A DNA stretch of 36,502 bases, from positions 1 to 36,502 of the forward strand of contig CAJFHG010000028.1 in the NCBI GenBank assembly GCA_904379015.1. Reading direction: 5' to 3'. Shown one piece after another: positions 1 to 10,388 of this stretch. This DNA is from Candidatus Paralachnospira caecorum. Lineage in GTDB: Bacteria > Bacillota > Clostridia > Lachnospirales > Lachnospiraceae. Under the pieces are notes generated by a model. That model was not told the DNA's origin and ran no database searches. It worked only from the letters and a program-made list of their open reading frames with translations. The translations under genes and the position numbers were made by a program. Every line of letters begins with the position of its first letter. The first letter of the stretch is position 1.

Positions 1-226
1 AAAGTCAAGCAGGTATTGAAATACCCTTGCAATTATTTTACCAGAAATCCACTGGAAAAGCAGTAAAATCAAGCGTTTATGGTTAATCAGCAGACACTAA
101 ATAAATTCGGTTTGATCTGAATACAGAAGATCCGGGCAGCGATTGAGTTTTTGAATCAGTTTGATCAGTATGGGAAGACTGGCAGAACTGTGAACAATGA
201 ATTGGGTGAAAAAGACAGATAAAAGA
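1..226. other. Gene-free left edge with remnant reading frame
   Basis: No convincing gene lies here. One plus-strand frame runs from base 1 to a TAA at 64-66, continues to a TGA at 118-120, then gives 33 codons to a TAA at 220-222. The last piece (beginning IQKIRAAIEFLNQF) has protein-like composition. With two in-frame stops and no ribosome site this looks like the decayed C-terminal end of a gene that starts outside the window, but I cannot assign a family. It could equally be non-coding. The stretch ends directly at the terminator at 227-270, which suggests a real transcription unit once ended here. Confidence 0.25.
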
Positions 227-270
227 GGGCTGTGAAAAAATGATTTCTCATTTTTTTACAGCCCCTTTTT
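227..270. terminator. Strong rho-independent terminator, probably bidirectional
   Basis: A stem beginning GGGCTGTGAAAAAATGA pairs with TCATTTTTTTACAGCCC around a TTTC loop, about 17 bp with one G-T pair, followed by five T on the plus strand. The minus strand also has a short T-rich tail (CTCTTTT). It lies between the rightward remnant and the leftward mecA-like gene that ends at 294, so it can serve both. Confidence 0.85.
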
Positions 271-293
271 ATATCTGAACGGCCATGCCGGAA

Positions 294-980
294 TCAGAAA
301 TTCCGGAGAACCTGAAGCGCGATTCCGTCGATGATCGTTTCAAAATGCTCCTGGAAATAAGCTTCGGAGGCGTAGGTTGCCCGTATGCGGCTCCCGAATT
401 CCGAAAGTGTATTCAGAACCCGGACGAAAGCGCTTTCTGAGTAGCCGTGTCCGCTGATGGTCAGGTAATATTCCTTTGAGACGGGATTGCGGTAGAGACT
501 GCTGTGTCCGTCAAAGCTGCCGCCCAGTACGGAGGCCGCGTGAGAGACTGCGTCCAGACTGGAAAAACGGAAGGTCCTGACGTTCCCCTTTTCCGGAGAC
601 CGGGACTGAGACGCCTGCTCCGCGTCCGCGGCGGGAGCGCCCTCCAGGACGCCGGTGTCCAGATCGTCGTCATAGTCGGCATCTTCGGCGGCGGAAGGGG
701 CGAATTTTGCGAAACGGGTATCCAGCTCCTCCGGGTCGTCTACCTTTGTGATGATCAGCATGATGCTGTCATTGGAAAGGGGGATGGCCTCAACCATGAG
801 GGGATTGTCCTCCGCCTCAAATCCGAAGTCGTTGAACGCCTGCTGCATCATTTCCCGGAACAGGCGGCGGGCCTTGTCGCTGCCGTAGGCCAGCTCTCCG
901 AGGTTGAGCTGCCGGTCTGTCAGGTCGCTGCTGTTCAGAGTGCAGCGGATCTGATTGTCACTGATCTTTTCTATCTTCAA
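294..980 (-). CDS. mecA: MecA-type adaptor protein for ClpC
   Basis: The N-terminus from MKIEKISDNQIRCTL through the FREMMQQA and DPEELDTRFAKFAP segments matches the MecA family, which delivers substrates to the ClpCP protease and stimulates ClpC assembly. A central acidic, low-complexity linker (about residues 95-130) joins a C-terminal domain of about 90 residues, as in MecA/YpbH. A GTG at 989 is also open, but the AGGAAG ribosome site ends only a base or two before it, whereas it sits 8 nt before the TTG at 978-980. The TTG also gives the family-typical start MKIEKI, so I use 980 (228 aa). It is monocistronic with its own promoter and shares a bidirectional terminator. Substrates in this organism cannot be read from sequence. 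Confidence 0.88.
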   Translation of the reverse strand: MKIEKISDNQIRCTLNSSDLTDRQLNLGELAYGSDKARRLFREMMQQAFNDFGFEAEDNPLMVEAIPLSNDSIMLIITKVDDPEELDTRFAKFAPSAAEDADYDDDLDTGVLEGAPAADAEQASQSRSPEKGNVRTFRFSSLDAVSHAASVLGGSFDGHSSLYRNPVSKEYYLTISGHGYSESAFVRVLNTLSEFGSRIRATYASEAYFQEHFETIIDGIALQVLRNF

Positions 981-1033
981 GAGAATCACTTCCTGTCTGT
1001 AACAAAATAAATGAATGCTGACTGTTTGGCTAT

Positions 1034-1062
1034 AGTATATACAATCAGAACCGAGATGTAAA
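1034..1062 (-). promoter_or_regulatory. Sigma-A type promoter of mecA
   Basis: On the minus strand, TTTACA (1057-1062) is followed after exactly 17 bp by TATACT (1034-1039), about 54 nt upstream of the chosen mecA start. Both boxes are 5 of 6 to consensus. Confidence 0.7.
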
Positions 1063-1196
1063 GTGGTTCTTTCGCTTGCAAATTATTCCTGTTTATATTA
1101 TGATTTGAGTGAAGCAGTCCTTCATTCTTTTTTCAGTATGCCCGTTCGGGCAGATTTTTTCCATGACAGATTTTATCAGCAACAGGAGTCTTATCT

Positions 1197-1463
1197 ATGA
1201 AAAAGAAAAAATTGACCAAGGAAGAGCGCAGACGCTACGATTCTCTTCTGAAGATGATGAAGCGCTACGAAAAAAGAGGCGTGGAGATTACTCTGGCAGG
1301 GGAAACGCTTTCCCTGGAGGAGATCGCGGCGGTATGCGCGGTGAAAGAGCATGGAAGCTACATGGGAGACTTTGTCTGGGATGAAGAAGGAGAACTTTCA
1401 GAAATACGGTACGAAAAAATCGGTGAAGCCGCCGAAGAAAACAGTTCAGGAACGATCAGGTAA
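1197..1463 (+). CDS. Small conserved-looking hypothetical protein (88 aa)
   Basis: I do not recognise a family. The product is charged: a Lys/Arg-rich N-terminal helix (MKKKKLTKEERRRYDSLLKM) followed by EKRGVEITLAGETLSLEEIAAV, which reads like a small helix-rich fold, and an acidic tail. There is no signal peptide or membrane segment, so it is probably cytoplasmic. An AGGAG ribosome site lies about 10 nt before the ATG, which supports expression. It stands alone between the divergent mecA promoter and the GH18 gene. A longer overlapping frame from 1109 lacks a good ribosome site and has an unnatural composition. No function is proposed. Confidence 0.65.
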   Translation: MKKKKLTKEERRRYDSLLKMMKRYEKRGVEITLAGETLSLEEIAAVCAVKEHGSYMGDFVWDEEGELSEIRYEKIGEAAEENSSGTIR

Positions 1464-1631
1464 AACAGGCGCAGGGATGCCGTTCATTTCTCACACAAAA
1501 AGCTCTGAATAATTTCTTAAAATTCTCTGATTTTCCCTTCAGACCACAGTTTCACCATGGAAATATGGTATACTGCTATATGGTAACAGACAGACCAGAT
1601 CATATAAAGTGAGGCTACAGAGGTTACAGGT

Positions 1632-3455
1632 ATGGCAGAACTTCGCAGAACATACAACAGAAGGACCGCCGGACAGAAGGCTTCCGGCAGGGGCAGCAGA
1701 AGGGCCCGGAAAAAAAGGAACCCGGCAGCGGCAGGGATTCTGATCCTGCTGGCTGTGCTGCTGGCGGCAGGCGGGATCTTTCTGTTCAGAAGATACAGTC
1801 CGGGGAATACATGGTCGGATTATCAGACATTTTATGGAACAGGAGCGGAAGGCACCGTTGTGTTCTGCAATGGAGGACAGGCGGAGGGAGAGGCGGTTTC
1901 CCGGAACGGGAGGCTTTATCTTCCGGTGAGTCTGGCTTCACAGGCGGACTGCAAATGGTATTACAGTGATGAGGGGCTGCTTCTTTATTCACTGGCAAAT
2001 GAAACGGTCAGGATCGCGCCGTCTTCTCATACGTATACGGCGGGCGGCCAGATTGTGGATGTGGGATACGAAATTTTTTATGCGGAAAACGGAACCGCTT
2101 ATGTGTGTGCCGATTTCATGGCAGATTTTGCGGGAACCCGGGTCCAGACGTTCCCGGCGGACGCCGGGCGGAATCTTCCGGCGAGGGTTTATCTGGATCA
2201 TGACTGGGGGACCAAGAGCCGGGCTTCGGCGGCGGGAACGGTGGCCGTCCGGGAGCTGGCGGGGATCAAAAGCCCGATTCTGACAGAGGCGCAGGCGGGA
2301 AGTACCCTGCTCATCATGGACAGTGTGGACGACTGGACAAGGGTGCGCACGGAGGATGGATTTACCGGATATGTGAAGACCTCGGATCTGGAGCAGACAG
2401 TGGAATATGAACTGGCCTCCTCCGTGATCCTTCCGGAGTACACCTCCGTCAGGCTGGAAGGAAAGGTCTGCATGGCCTGGCACCAGGTCTTTTCCGCTGA
2501 TGACAACGGGGAGCTTTCTTCGTATCTGGAGGGAACGAGCGGCATCAATGTGCTGTCCCCCACCTGGTTTTCCGTGGCGGACAACAGCGGAAATCTGAAT
2601 TCCCTGGCGGACGCGTCCTATGTGCAGGAGGCCCACGGGAGAGGCATACAGGTCTGGGCGCTGATCGATGATTTTGATTCCAATATTGATCTGGTGACCC
2701 TTCTCTCCAGCACGGCGGCCAGGGAGCATATGATCAGCCAGCTGATGACGGCGGTGTCCCAGTATCAGCTTGACGGCATCAATGTGGACTTTGAGAATGT
2801 GAAGGAGGACAGCGCGCCCCATTTTCTGCAGTTTATCAGGGAGCTTTCCATTGCCTGCCGTCAGGCGGGGAAGACACTTTCCATTGATAATTATGTGCCG
2901 TCAGGCGGCCGTTCCTGGTACAATCTGAAGGAACAGGGACAGGTGGCCGATTATGTGGTCATCATGGGGTACGATGAGCATTACAAGGGCTGCTGCTCCG
3001 GCACCAACGCCTCCATCGGATTTTCGGAGCGGGGCATTGCGGATACCCTGAAATCTGTGCCGGCGGACAAGGTGGTCAACGGCATTCCGTTTTTCATGCG
3101 GGTCTGGCAGGAGACTCCGGAAGAAAACGCGCCGGCAGACGCAGAGCTTTATGATGACGGACGTTCCGTCTATGAGGGGCGCTACGCGAGAGATTCCAGG
3201 GCAGTGGGGATGAACGAGGCCAGCCAGCTGCTGGCAGAGCATGGCGTGACGCCTCAGTGGCTGGAGGATCTGGGCCAGTATTACGGCCAGTATGAGGAAA
3301 ACGGATCCACCTGGCGCATCTGGCTGGAGGACGCGCGTTCCGTGGGCCTGAAAATGGAAAAGGTGCAGCAGTACGGCATCGCGGGGGCGGCCTTCTGGAA
3401 GCTTGGCCTGGAATCATCCGATGTGTGGCCTGTGATCAGTCAGTACCTGCAGTGA
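1632..3455 (+). CDS. Membrane-anchored SH3 / glycoside hydrolase 18 protein
   Basis: A 607-aa exported protein. A very basic N-terminus (residues 1-31) precedes one hydrophobic segment (about 33-52), a type II anchor or uncleaved signal. Residues about 60-170 resemble a copper-amine-oxidase-N-like beta domain (RLYLPVSLA, YVCADFMADF), residues 203-255 a bacterial SH3 domain, and about 275-600 a GH18 domain. The GH18 catalytic motif DGINVDFE is intact (residues 381-388, acid E388), so it should be active on GlcNAc-containing glycan. The closest type I know is the YaaH/SleL-like cortex and wall hydrolases of spore formers. CwlD follows 71 bp downstream, consistent with a shared wall or spore-cortex role. 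A sporulation sigma site was not clearly seen. Confidence 0.85.
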   Translation: MAELRRTYNRRTAGQKASGRGSRRARKKRNPAAAGILILLAVLLAAGGIFLFRRYSPGNTWSDYQTFYGTGAEGTVVFCNGGQAEGEAVSRNGRLYLPVSLASQADCKWYYSDEGLLLYSLANETVRIAPSSHTYTAGGQIVDVGYEIFYAENGTAYVCADFMADFAGTRVQTFPADAGRNLPARVYLDHDWGTKSRASAAGTVAVRELAGIKSPILTEAQAGSTLLIMDSVDDWTRVRTEDGFTGYVKTSDLEQTVEYELASSVILPEYTSVRLEGKVCMAWHQVFSADDNGELSSYLEGTSGINVLSPTWFSVADNSGNLNSLADASYVQEAHGRGIQVWALIDDFDSNIDLVTLLSSTAAREHMISQLMTAVSQYQLDGINVDFENVKEDSAPHFLQFIRELSIACRQAGKTLSIDNYVPSGGRSWYNLKEQGQVADYVVIMGYDEHYKGCCSGTNASIGFSERGIADTLKSVPADKVVNGIPFFMRVWQETPEENAPADAELYDDGRSVYEGRYARDSRAVGMNEASQLLAEHGVTPQWLEDLGQYYGQYEENGSTWRIWLEDARSVGLKMEKVQQYGIAGAAFWKLGLESSDVWPVISQYLQ

Positions 3456-3526
3456 CAGGCGGCGTGCATAGGCGCAGGGCTTTCCGGCATATGATATAAG
3501 GAAGGATCAGTCCGGAGAGAGTGGAT

Positions 3527-4255
3527 TTGAAACGGTGTGTGGAATTTATCATGGGAATCGTTCTGCTTCTGGCAGTGTTTGTGCTGACAGGACCCTTTTC
3601 CAGCATTTGGGAGGAGGAGGCAGCCAGAACCGTATCGGGAGGTTCGGAAATCTCTGCTTATAAAAAAGAGCTTCCGGTGATCGTCCTGGACGCGGGACAC
3701 GGAGGAAGGGATCCCGGCAAAATCGGTGTCAACGGCGCCCTGGAGAAGGAGATCAACCTGGCGCTGGCGCAGAAGGTGAAGGCGCTTCTGGAAGAGTCGG
3801 GCGCAGCGGAGGAGGTCATACTGACCAGAGAAGACGATGAAGGCCTGTACGATGAAACGGACAGCAATAAAAAGGCCGCGGATCTGAATGAGCGGTGCCG
3901 GATCATAGAGGAGAGCGGCGCCGATTTTGTGGTGAGCATTCATCAGAACAGCTACACGGATGGATCCGTTTCCGGACCGCAGGTATTTTATTATAAGAAT
4001 TCGGAGGAAGGGAAGCTGCTGGCGGAGGCTGTGCAGGAGGAGCTGAACCAGGTCAGCGCCGGCGGAAAGACCCATTCGGCCCGGGCCAACGGAAATTATT
4101 ATATGCTGCTTCATGTGGCCTGTCCCATTGTCATTGCCGAGTGCGGTTTTCTGAGCAACGGGGCGGAGGCGGACAAACTGGCGGAGGAAGCGTATCAGGA
4201 GCAGCTGGCAGAGGCCATCTGCAGAGGAATTCTTGCTTATACGGAGAGTTTGTGA
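3527..4255 (+). CDS. cwlD: N-acetylmuramoyl-L-alanine amidase CwlD
   Basis: An Amidase_3 zinc enzyme of 242 aa. It has an N-terminal hydrophobic segment (about 8-26) and the full zinc-ligand/catalytic set: H58 in LDAGHGGRDPG, E73 in EKEINLAL, H139 in VSIHQNSY and catalytic E205 in IAECGFLSN. In spore formers CwlD removes the peptide side chain as the first step of making muramic-delta-lactam in the cortex, and this size and single-domain layout match it. An upstream GTG at 3521 is only 2 nt from the GGAGAG ribosome site, whereas TTG at 3527 is 8 nt away, so I choose the TTG. It lies just downstream of the GH18 gene and is probably co-transcribed. A vegetative wall amidase is the alternative. 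Confidence 0.85.
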   Translation: MKRCVEFIMGIVLLLAVFVLTGPFSSIWEEEAARTVSGGSEISAYKKELPVIVLDAGHGGRDPGKIGVNGALEKEINLALAQKVKALLEESGAAEEVILTREDDEGLYDETDSNKKAADLNERCRIIEESGADFVVSIHQNSYTDGSVSGPQVFYYKNSEEGKLLAEAVQEELNQVSAGGKTHSARANGNYYMLLHVACPIVIAECGFLSNGAEADKLAEEAYQEQLAEAICRGILAYTESL

Positions 4256-4274
4256 AGATTTCCCTCGGGCAGTC

Positions 4275-4303
4275 TTTCCATTTTGTTCTGAAAATGTTAT
4301 ACT
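4275..4303 (+). promoter_or_regulatory. Predicted sigma-A promoter for the sua5 cluster
   Basis: TTTCCA (4275-4280), 17 bp spacer, TATACT (4298-4303). The -10 box is 5 of 6 to consensus, the -35 box 4 of 6. The expected start of transcription falls at about 4310, on or next to the ATG at 4311, and no good ribosome site precedes that ATG. Confidence 0.5.
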
Positions 4304-4310
4304 GATAGGC

Positions 4311-5372
4311 ATGATGAGAACAAAAATTGTGAAAATTGATGAATTTCATATGGATCAGGAAGCCATCAGAGAAGCCGGGGAAATTCTGAGATCCGGCGGA
4401 CTGGTGGCATTTCCCACGGAAACGGTATACGGCCTTGGGGCCAACGGGCTGAATGAAGAAGCAGCGGCGAAAATTTATGCGGCAAAGGGCCGTCCTTCGG
4501 ACAATCCGCTGATTCTGCATATCACCTGCATGGAGGAGCTGCGGCCTCTGGCGGCGGAGATTTCGCCCAGGGCAGAGGCACTGGCGGAGGCGTTCTGGCC
4601 GGGACCCATGACCATGATCTTTAAAAAGACAGATCTGGTTCCCCATACGACGACGGGAGGACTTGACACGGTGGCGGTGCGCATGCCCAGCCATCCGGTG
4701 GCCCGGGCGCTGATCCGGGCGGCCGGCGTGCCCATAGCCGCGCCCAGCGCCAACACTTCTGGGCGGCCAAGTCCCACGAAGGCGGCCCATGTCATAGAGG
4801 ACATGGACGGCAGGATCGATATGATCGTGGACGGGGGCGAGGTGGGCATCGGACTGGAATCTACCATCATTGACGTGTCGGAGGGAACGCCCTCTGTTCT
4901 GAGGCCGGGCTACATCACCATGGAAAAGCTGCGGAAGGTGATCGGAACCGTGACGGTGGATCAGGCCAGCCTGGGCCAGATGGCGCCCGGCGTGCGGCCG
5001 AAGGCCCCGGGTATGAAATACCGTCATTACGCGCCCAGAGCGGAAATGACGCTGTTCCGGGGGAGTGAAAAGGCTTCTGTGAGAGCAATCAGGAAGGCGC
5101 TGGCGGAGGCGGCCGCGGAAGGAAAAAAGGCAGGGGTGATCTGTACAGAGGAATCCTTTGACTGCTACGAGGCGCCGGTGAAAAAATGTGTCGGATCCAG
5201 AAAGGATCCGGAAATGATCGCCCATAATTTATATGATGTGCTGAGGGCCTTTGACGGAGAAGGCGTCGACTGTATTTTTTCGGAGAGTTTCGACGACAAT
5301 CCGCTGAGCGGCGCGATCATGAACCGGCTTGTGAAGGCTGCCGGTCACAGAATTGTGGAATGTCAGGAGTGA
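4311..5372 (+). CDS. sua5: Threonylcarbamoyl-AMP synthase (Sua5/YwlC)
   Basis: A 353-aa YrdC/Sua5-family protein. It makes threonylcarbamoyl-AMP from threonine, bicarbonate and ATP, the first step of the t6A37 tRNA modification. The YrdC domain (about residues 15-205) shows FPTETVYGLG, KGRPSDNPL, AVRMPSHPVA and PIAAPSANTSGRPSPT; SPTKAAHV and GLESTIIDV follow. A linker (MAPGVRPKAPGMKYRHYAP) and a C-terminal Sua5 domain complete the long, Sua5-type form. The start is unclear: ATG at 4311 or 4314 gives MMRTKIVKID, with only a weak AGG upstream; an open frame back to 4233 overlaps cwlD and is not family-like. The order Sua5, LMW phosphatase, RpiB parallels ywlC, ywlE and ywlF in Bacillus subtilis. 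Confidence 0.92.
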   Translation: MMRTKIVKIDEFHMDQEAIREAGEILRSGGLVAFPTETVYGLGANGLNEEAAAKIYAAKGRPSDNPLILHITCMEELRPLAAEISPRAEALAEAFWPGPMTMIFKKTDLVPHTTTGGLDTVAVRMPSHPVARALIRAAGVPIAAPSANTSGRPSPTKAAHVIEDMDGRIDMIVDGGEVGIGLESTIIDVSEGTPSVLRPGYITMEKLRKVIGTVTVDQASLGQMAPGVRPKAPGMKYRHYAPRAEMTLFRGSEKASVRAIRKALAEAAAEGKKAGVICTEESFDCYEAPVKKCVGSRKDPEMIAHNLYDVLRAFDGEGVDCIFSESFDDNPLSGAIMNRLVKAAGHRIVECQE

Positions 5373-5376
5373 TGGT

Positions 5377-5853
5377 ATGGCAAGGGTGAAAAAGATTATT
5401 TTTGTCTGTACGGACAATACATGTCTCAGCAATATGGCTGCGGCCGTATTCGCGGGGATACGGGGCGGCCGTGATATCGAGGTGGTTTCCAGGGGACTGG
5501 TGGTCCTTTTTCCGGAACCCATCAACCAGAAGGCGGTGGCGATCCTGAAAAGCAACCGCCTGGAGCTTCTGGACGAGGAAGCCAGGCCCCTGGAGAGCCG
5601 GGATTTTGTGCCCGGCACCCTGGTGCTGACCATGACGCAGGCGGAAAAGCAGCAGGTGAAGGAACGGTTCCCCGACGTGACGGATCTGTATACGCTGCGG
5701 GAGTTCACCGGACAGGAGGGAGACATCATCGAACCGCTGGGCGGAACTCTGGCGGATTACGGGGCATGTTATGAGCATATCGATCTTCTGACGAAGGTCG
5801 CGGCGGAAATCATATTTAAGGAGGAAGAAGAACATGATAGCATTGGGATGTGA
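5377..5853 (+). CDS. Divergent low-Mr phosphatase (YwlE-like), active site altered
   Basis: A 158-aa protein of the low-molecular-weight phosphatase fold, in the position of ywlE (protein-arginine phosphatase) beside sua5 and rpiB. The family P-loop is CxGNxCRS. Here it reads CTDNTCLSN: the nucleophile C11 and T15 (the residue linked to phospho-arginine preference in YwlE) remain, but the Gly is D13, the phosphate-binding Arg is L17, and the usual Pro is N19. The general-acid DP pair near the end is E119-P120 in DIIEPLGG. It is therefore probably impaired in phosphate hydrolysis, and may be a binding-only or differently acting family member. The ATG at 5377 has AGGAG 7 nt upstream. It overlaps rpiB by 20 nt, so the genes are surely co-transcribed. 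Confidence 0.82.
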   Translation: MARVKKIIFVCTDNTCLSNMAAAVFAGIRGGRDIEVVSRGLVVLFPEPINQKAVAILKSNRLELLDEEARPLESRDFVPGTLVLTMTQAEKQQVKERFPDVTDLYTLREFTGQEGDIIEPLGGTLADYGACYEHIDLLTKVAAEIIFKEEEEHDSIGM

Positions 5854-6262
5854 TCACGGCGGATATGAACTGAAGCAGGAGGTCATCGCCTATTTGGAGA
5901 AGAATCATCTGGAGTATAAGGATTACGGCTGCTACAGCACAGAGTCCACCGATTATCCGATCTACGCGAAGCTGGTGGGACATGCCGTCGCCGACGGAGA
6001 ATGCGAGAAGGGGATCCTGATCTGCGGGACAGGCATCGGCATTTCCATAACGGCCAATAAGATCAAAGGCGTCCGCGCGGCGCTCTGCTCAGACTGTTTC
6101 AGCGCGGAGGCGACGAGGCTGCACAATGACGCCAATATTCTGGCCATGGGGGCCAGGGTGCTGGGATCAGGACTGGCGATCAAGATTGTAGATACCTTTT
6201 TGAACACGCCTTTTTCCGGAGATGAGCGGCATATGAGACGCATCAGCATGATCGAGGACTGA
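5834..6262 (+). CDS. rpiB: Ribose-5-phosphate isomerase B
   Basis: A 142-aa RpiB/LacAB-family isomerase interconverting ribose 5-phosphate and ribulose 5-phosphate in the pentose phosphate pathway. The start MIALGCDHGGYELK and the segments GILICGTGIGISITANK (active-site C64) and TRLHNDANILAMGAR (H97) are diagnostic, and the length is typical. A strong AAGGAGGAAG site lies inside the end of the preceding phosphatase-like gene, and the two genes overlap by 20 nt, implying translational coupling. LacA/LacB (galactose 6-phosphate isomerase) share the fold, but no lac genes are nearby and the Sua5-LMW phosphatase-RpiB context argues for RpiB. Confidence 0.93.
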   Translation: MIALGCDHGGYELKQEVIAYLEKNHLEYKDYGCYSTESTDYPIYAKLVGHAVADGECEKGILICGTGIGISITANKIKGVRAALCSDCFSAEATRLHNDANILAMGARVLGSGLAIKIVDTFLNTPFSGDERHMRRISMIED

Positions 6263-6359
6263 GGCGGCCGAAGAGCGAGGCGGCGCGGCTGTTTCCGGGC
6301 AGAGGGAGAATGATCAGAAAAAAGCCTGCGGGGGATTCCTGCAGGCACAGGAGGGCAGG

Positions 6360-6848
6360 ATGTCGGAGAAGAGAACGGATTATATTTCCTGGGACGAATA
6401 TTTTATGGGAGTAGCGGAGCTTTCGGCCATGCGTTCAAAGGATCCCAGCACACAGGTGGGAGCCTGCATTGTCAGTGAGGATAATAAGATTCTGTCCATG
6501 GGCTACAACGGCTTCCCGAAGGGATGCTCCGATGACGAATTTCCATGGGGAAAGGATAAAGAAGATCCTTACGAGACAAAATATTATTACAGTACTCACA
6601 GCGAACTGAACGCCATTCTGAATTACAGAGGCGGAAGCCTGGAGGGCAGCAAACTGTATGTGACGCTGTTTCCGTGCAATGAATGCGCGAAGGCGATCAT
6701 TCAGAGTGGTATCAAAACCGTCATTTATGCAGATGATAAATATAAAGACACGCCGGCTGTGCGCGCGTCCAAGCGGATGCTCCGCTCGGCGGGCGTAGAG
6801 CTGATTTTTTATAAACGCACGGGACGGAAGCTTGAGGTTCTGGTCTGA
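6360..6848 (+). CDS. comEB: Deoxycytidylate (dCMP) deaminase
   Basis: A 162-aa zinc-dependent deaminase that converts dCMP to dUMP, feeding thymidylate synthesis. The zinc site is complete: H80-x-E82 (in STHSELNAIL) and P105-C106-x2-C109 (in LFPCNECAKAII). DPSTQVGACIV and MGYNGFPKGC are typical of the ComEB/dCMP deaminase family, as is the length. An AGGAGGG site precedes the ATG. It follows rpiB after 97 bp, within which a short inverted repeat (6324-6346) lies but without a T-run, so read-through from the sua5 cluster is likely. It ends 14 nt before the first V-ATPase gene. Confidence 0.93.
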   Translation: MSEKRTDYISWDEYFMGVAELSAMRSKDPSTQVGACIVSEDNKILSMGYNGFPKGCSDDEFPWGKDKEDPYETKYYYSTHSELNAILNYRGGSLEGSKLYVTLFPCNECAKAIIQSGIKTVIYADDKYKDTPAVRASKRMLRSAGVELIFYKRTGRKLEVLV

Positions 6849-6862
6849 AAGGAGGTACTCTG

Positions 6863-7177
6863 TTGATACAGGAAACGATTGAAGCTGTCAGAAAGGCGGA
6901 GACAGAAGCCGCCGGGAAAGAGGCGCAGTCTGCAGAGAGAGCAGATCAGATCAGAAAAGAAGCGGAGCAGAAAGCACTTCTCTTGAAACAGGAAATGACA
7001 GATGCGGCGGCAAAAAAGGCGGAGAAAGCGCTTTCGGAGGCAAAAGCGCGCTGCGGACAGATGCTTCTTGATGCAGAGGAGCGGGAAGGAAAAGAGGCTG
7101 CCCGTCTGGAAGCGGAGACATCCGGGCGCCGCGGGCAGGCTGTCAGGGCGATTATAGAGAGCCTTTTGGGGTCTTAA
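6863..7177 (+). CDS. ntpF: V-type ATPase peripheral-stalk subunit G/H
   Basis: A 104-aa almost wholly alpha-helical, Ala/Glu/Lys-rich protein with heptad character from end to end (for example TEAAGKEAQSAERADQIRKE), matching the coiled-coil stator subunit called NtpF in Enterococcus hirae and AhaH or subunit G/H elsewhere. It pairs with subunit E to form the peripheral stalk that holds the A3B3 head against rotation. Low sequence conservation is usual for this subunit, so position as first gene of the operon is the main support. It begins with TTG behind a near-perfect AAAGGAGGT site. A b-type subunit of an F-ATPase is excluded by the absence of a membrane segment. Confidence 0.8.
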   Translation: MIQETIEAVRKAETEAAGKEAQSAERADQIRKEAEQKALLLKQEMTDAAAKKAEKALSEAKARCGQMLLDAEEREGKEAARLEAETSGRRGQAVRAIIESLLGS

Positions 7178-7180
7178 GAC

Positions 7181-7211
7181 GCTGCAGGGAAATCCGACTG
7201 CGGCCTGCAGC
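7181..7211 (+). other. Inverted repeat between the first two V-ATPase genes
   Basis: GCTGCAGG (7181-7188) and CCTGCAGC (7204-7211) form a perfect 8-bp stem with a 15-nt loop. No T-run follows, so it is not a terminator. It could tune expression between the stalk gene and ntpI, or be an RNA-processing or stability element; this is inference. Confidence 0.35.
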
Positions 7212-7236
7212 CCTGATTCGAAAGGAGGGGTGAAAA

Positions 7237-9731
<2,495 letters not shown>

Positions 9732-9776
9732 TGAAGATCCGGGCGGAATGGAAGTACAGGCAGAAGGGAGAGCGCG

Positions 9777-10370
9777 ATGGCGGGATTGGAAAAGATCATC
9801 AGCCAGATCAGACATGAGGCTGAAGAAAAGGGAGAACGCATGATCGCTGCCGCTGAAAAGGACGCGGAGCAGATGCTGGAAACAGCCCGGGAGGAAGCGC
9901 TGGCGGTCTGCGGGGAAATCGAAAAGAAATCGGAACGGGATGTGGCAAACACCCTGGAAAGGGGCCGTTCGGCGGCAGACCTGAAGCTGCGGCAGGGGAT
10001 TCTGGCCCGTAAGCAGAGACTCATTGACGAAATTCTCACAGAGGCCCGGGAGGCAGTGAACCATATGGAGCCGGAACTGTATTTCCAGGCGATGGTCCGG
10101 CTGGCAGTCCGTTCGGCTATGGCAGGAGACGGAACCGTTACATTTTCCGAGACGGATCTTCGCCGTCTGCCGGAGGGACTGGAGGAACGTATGAATGCTG
10201 CTCTTGAGATCCCGGATGCTTCTCTGCATATATCAGATATACCGGGGAAGCTGGATGGCGGTTTTATCCTTTCCTACGGGGAAATCGAGGAAAACTGTTC
10301 CATTGAAGCGCTGTTCGATTCAGAACGTGAGAGGCTTAAGGATCTGGTGCAGGAAATTTTATTCACATGA
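9777..10370 (+). CDS. ntpE: V-type ATPase peripheral-stalk subunit E
   Basis: A 197-aa subunit with a long N-terminal charged helix (MAGLEKIISQIRHEAEEKGE onward, about residues 1-100) and a small mixed C-terminal domain ending in a family-typical segment (LDGGFILSYGEIEENCS, then FDSERERLKDLVQEILF). Subunit E partners with the G/H protein to form the stator that contacts subunit B. AAGGGAG precedes the ATG by a few bases. The gene lies between K and C, as in E. hirae. Confidence 0.9.
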   Translation: MAGLEKIISQIRHEAEEKGERMIAAAEKDAEQMLETAREEALAVCGEIEKKSERDVANTLERGRSAADLKLRQGILARKQRLIDEILTEAREAVNHMEPELYFQAMVRLAVRSAMAGDGTVTFSETDLRRLPEGLEERMNAALEIPDASLHISDIPGKLDGGFILSYGEIEENCSIEALFDSERERLKDLVQEILFT

Positions 10371-10388
10371 TCCGGGAAGGAGCAGAAA

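Noticed and set aside
1109-1384. 91-codon plus-strand frame overlapping the 88-aa hypothetical
   Set aside because: It has no ribosome site and an Arg/Gly-biased C-terminus typical of an out-of-frame shadow; the 1197-1463 frame has a proper AGGAG site.
4131-5225. Minus-strand open frame (364 codons) over sua5
   Set aside because: It shadows sua5 and starts and ends inside other genes; the composition is not protein-like.
6324-6346. Inverted repeat GCCTGC/GCAGGC before comEB considered as a terminator
   Set aside because: The stem is short and no T-run follows; the ribosome site comes immediately after it.
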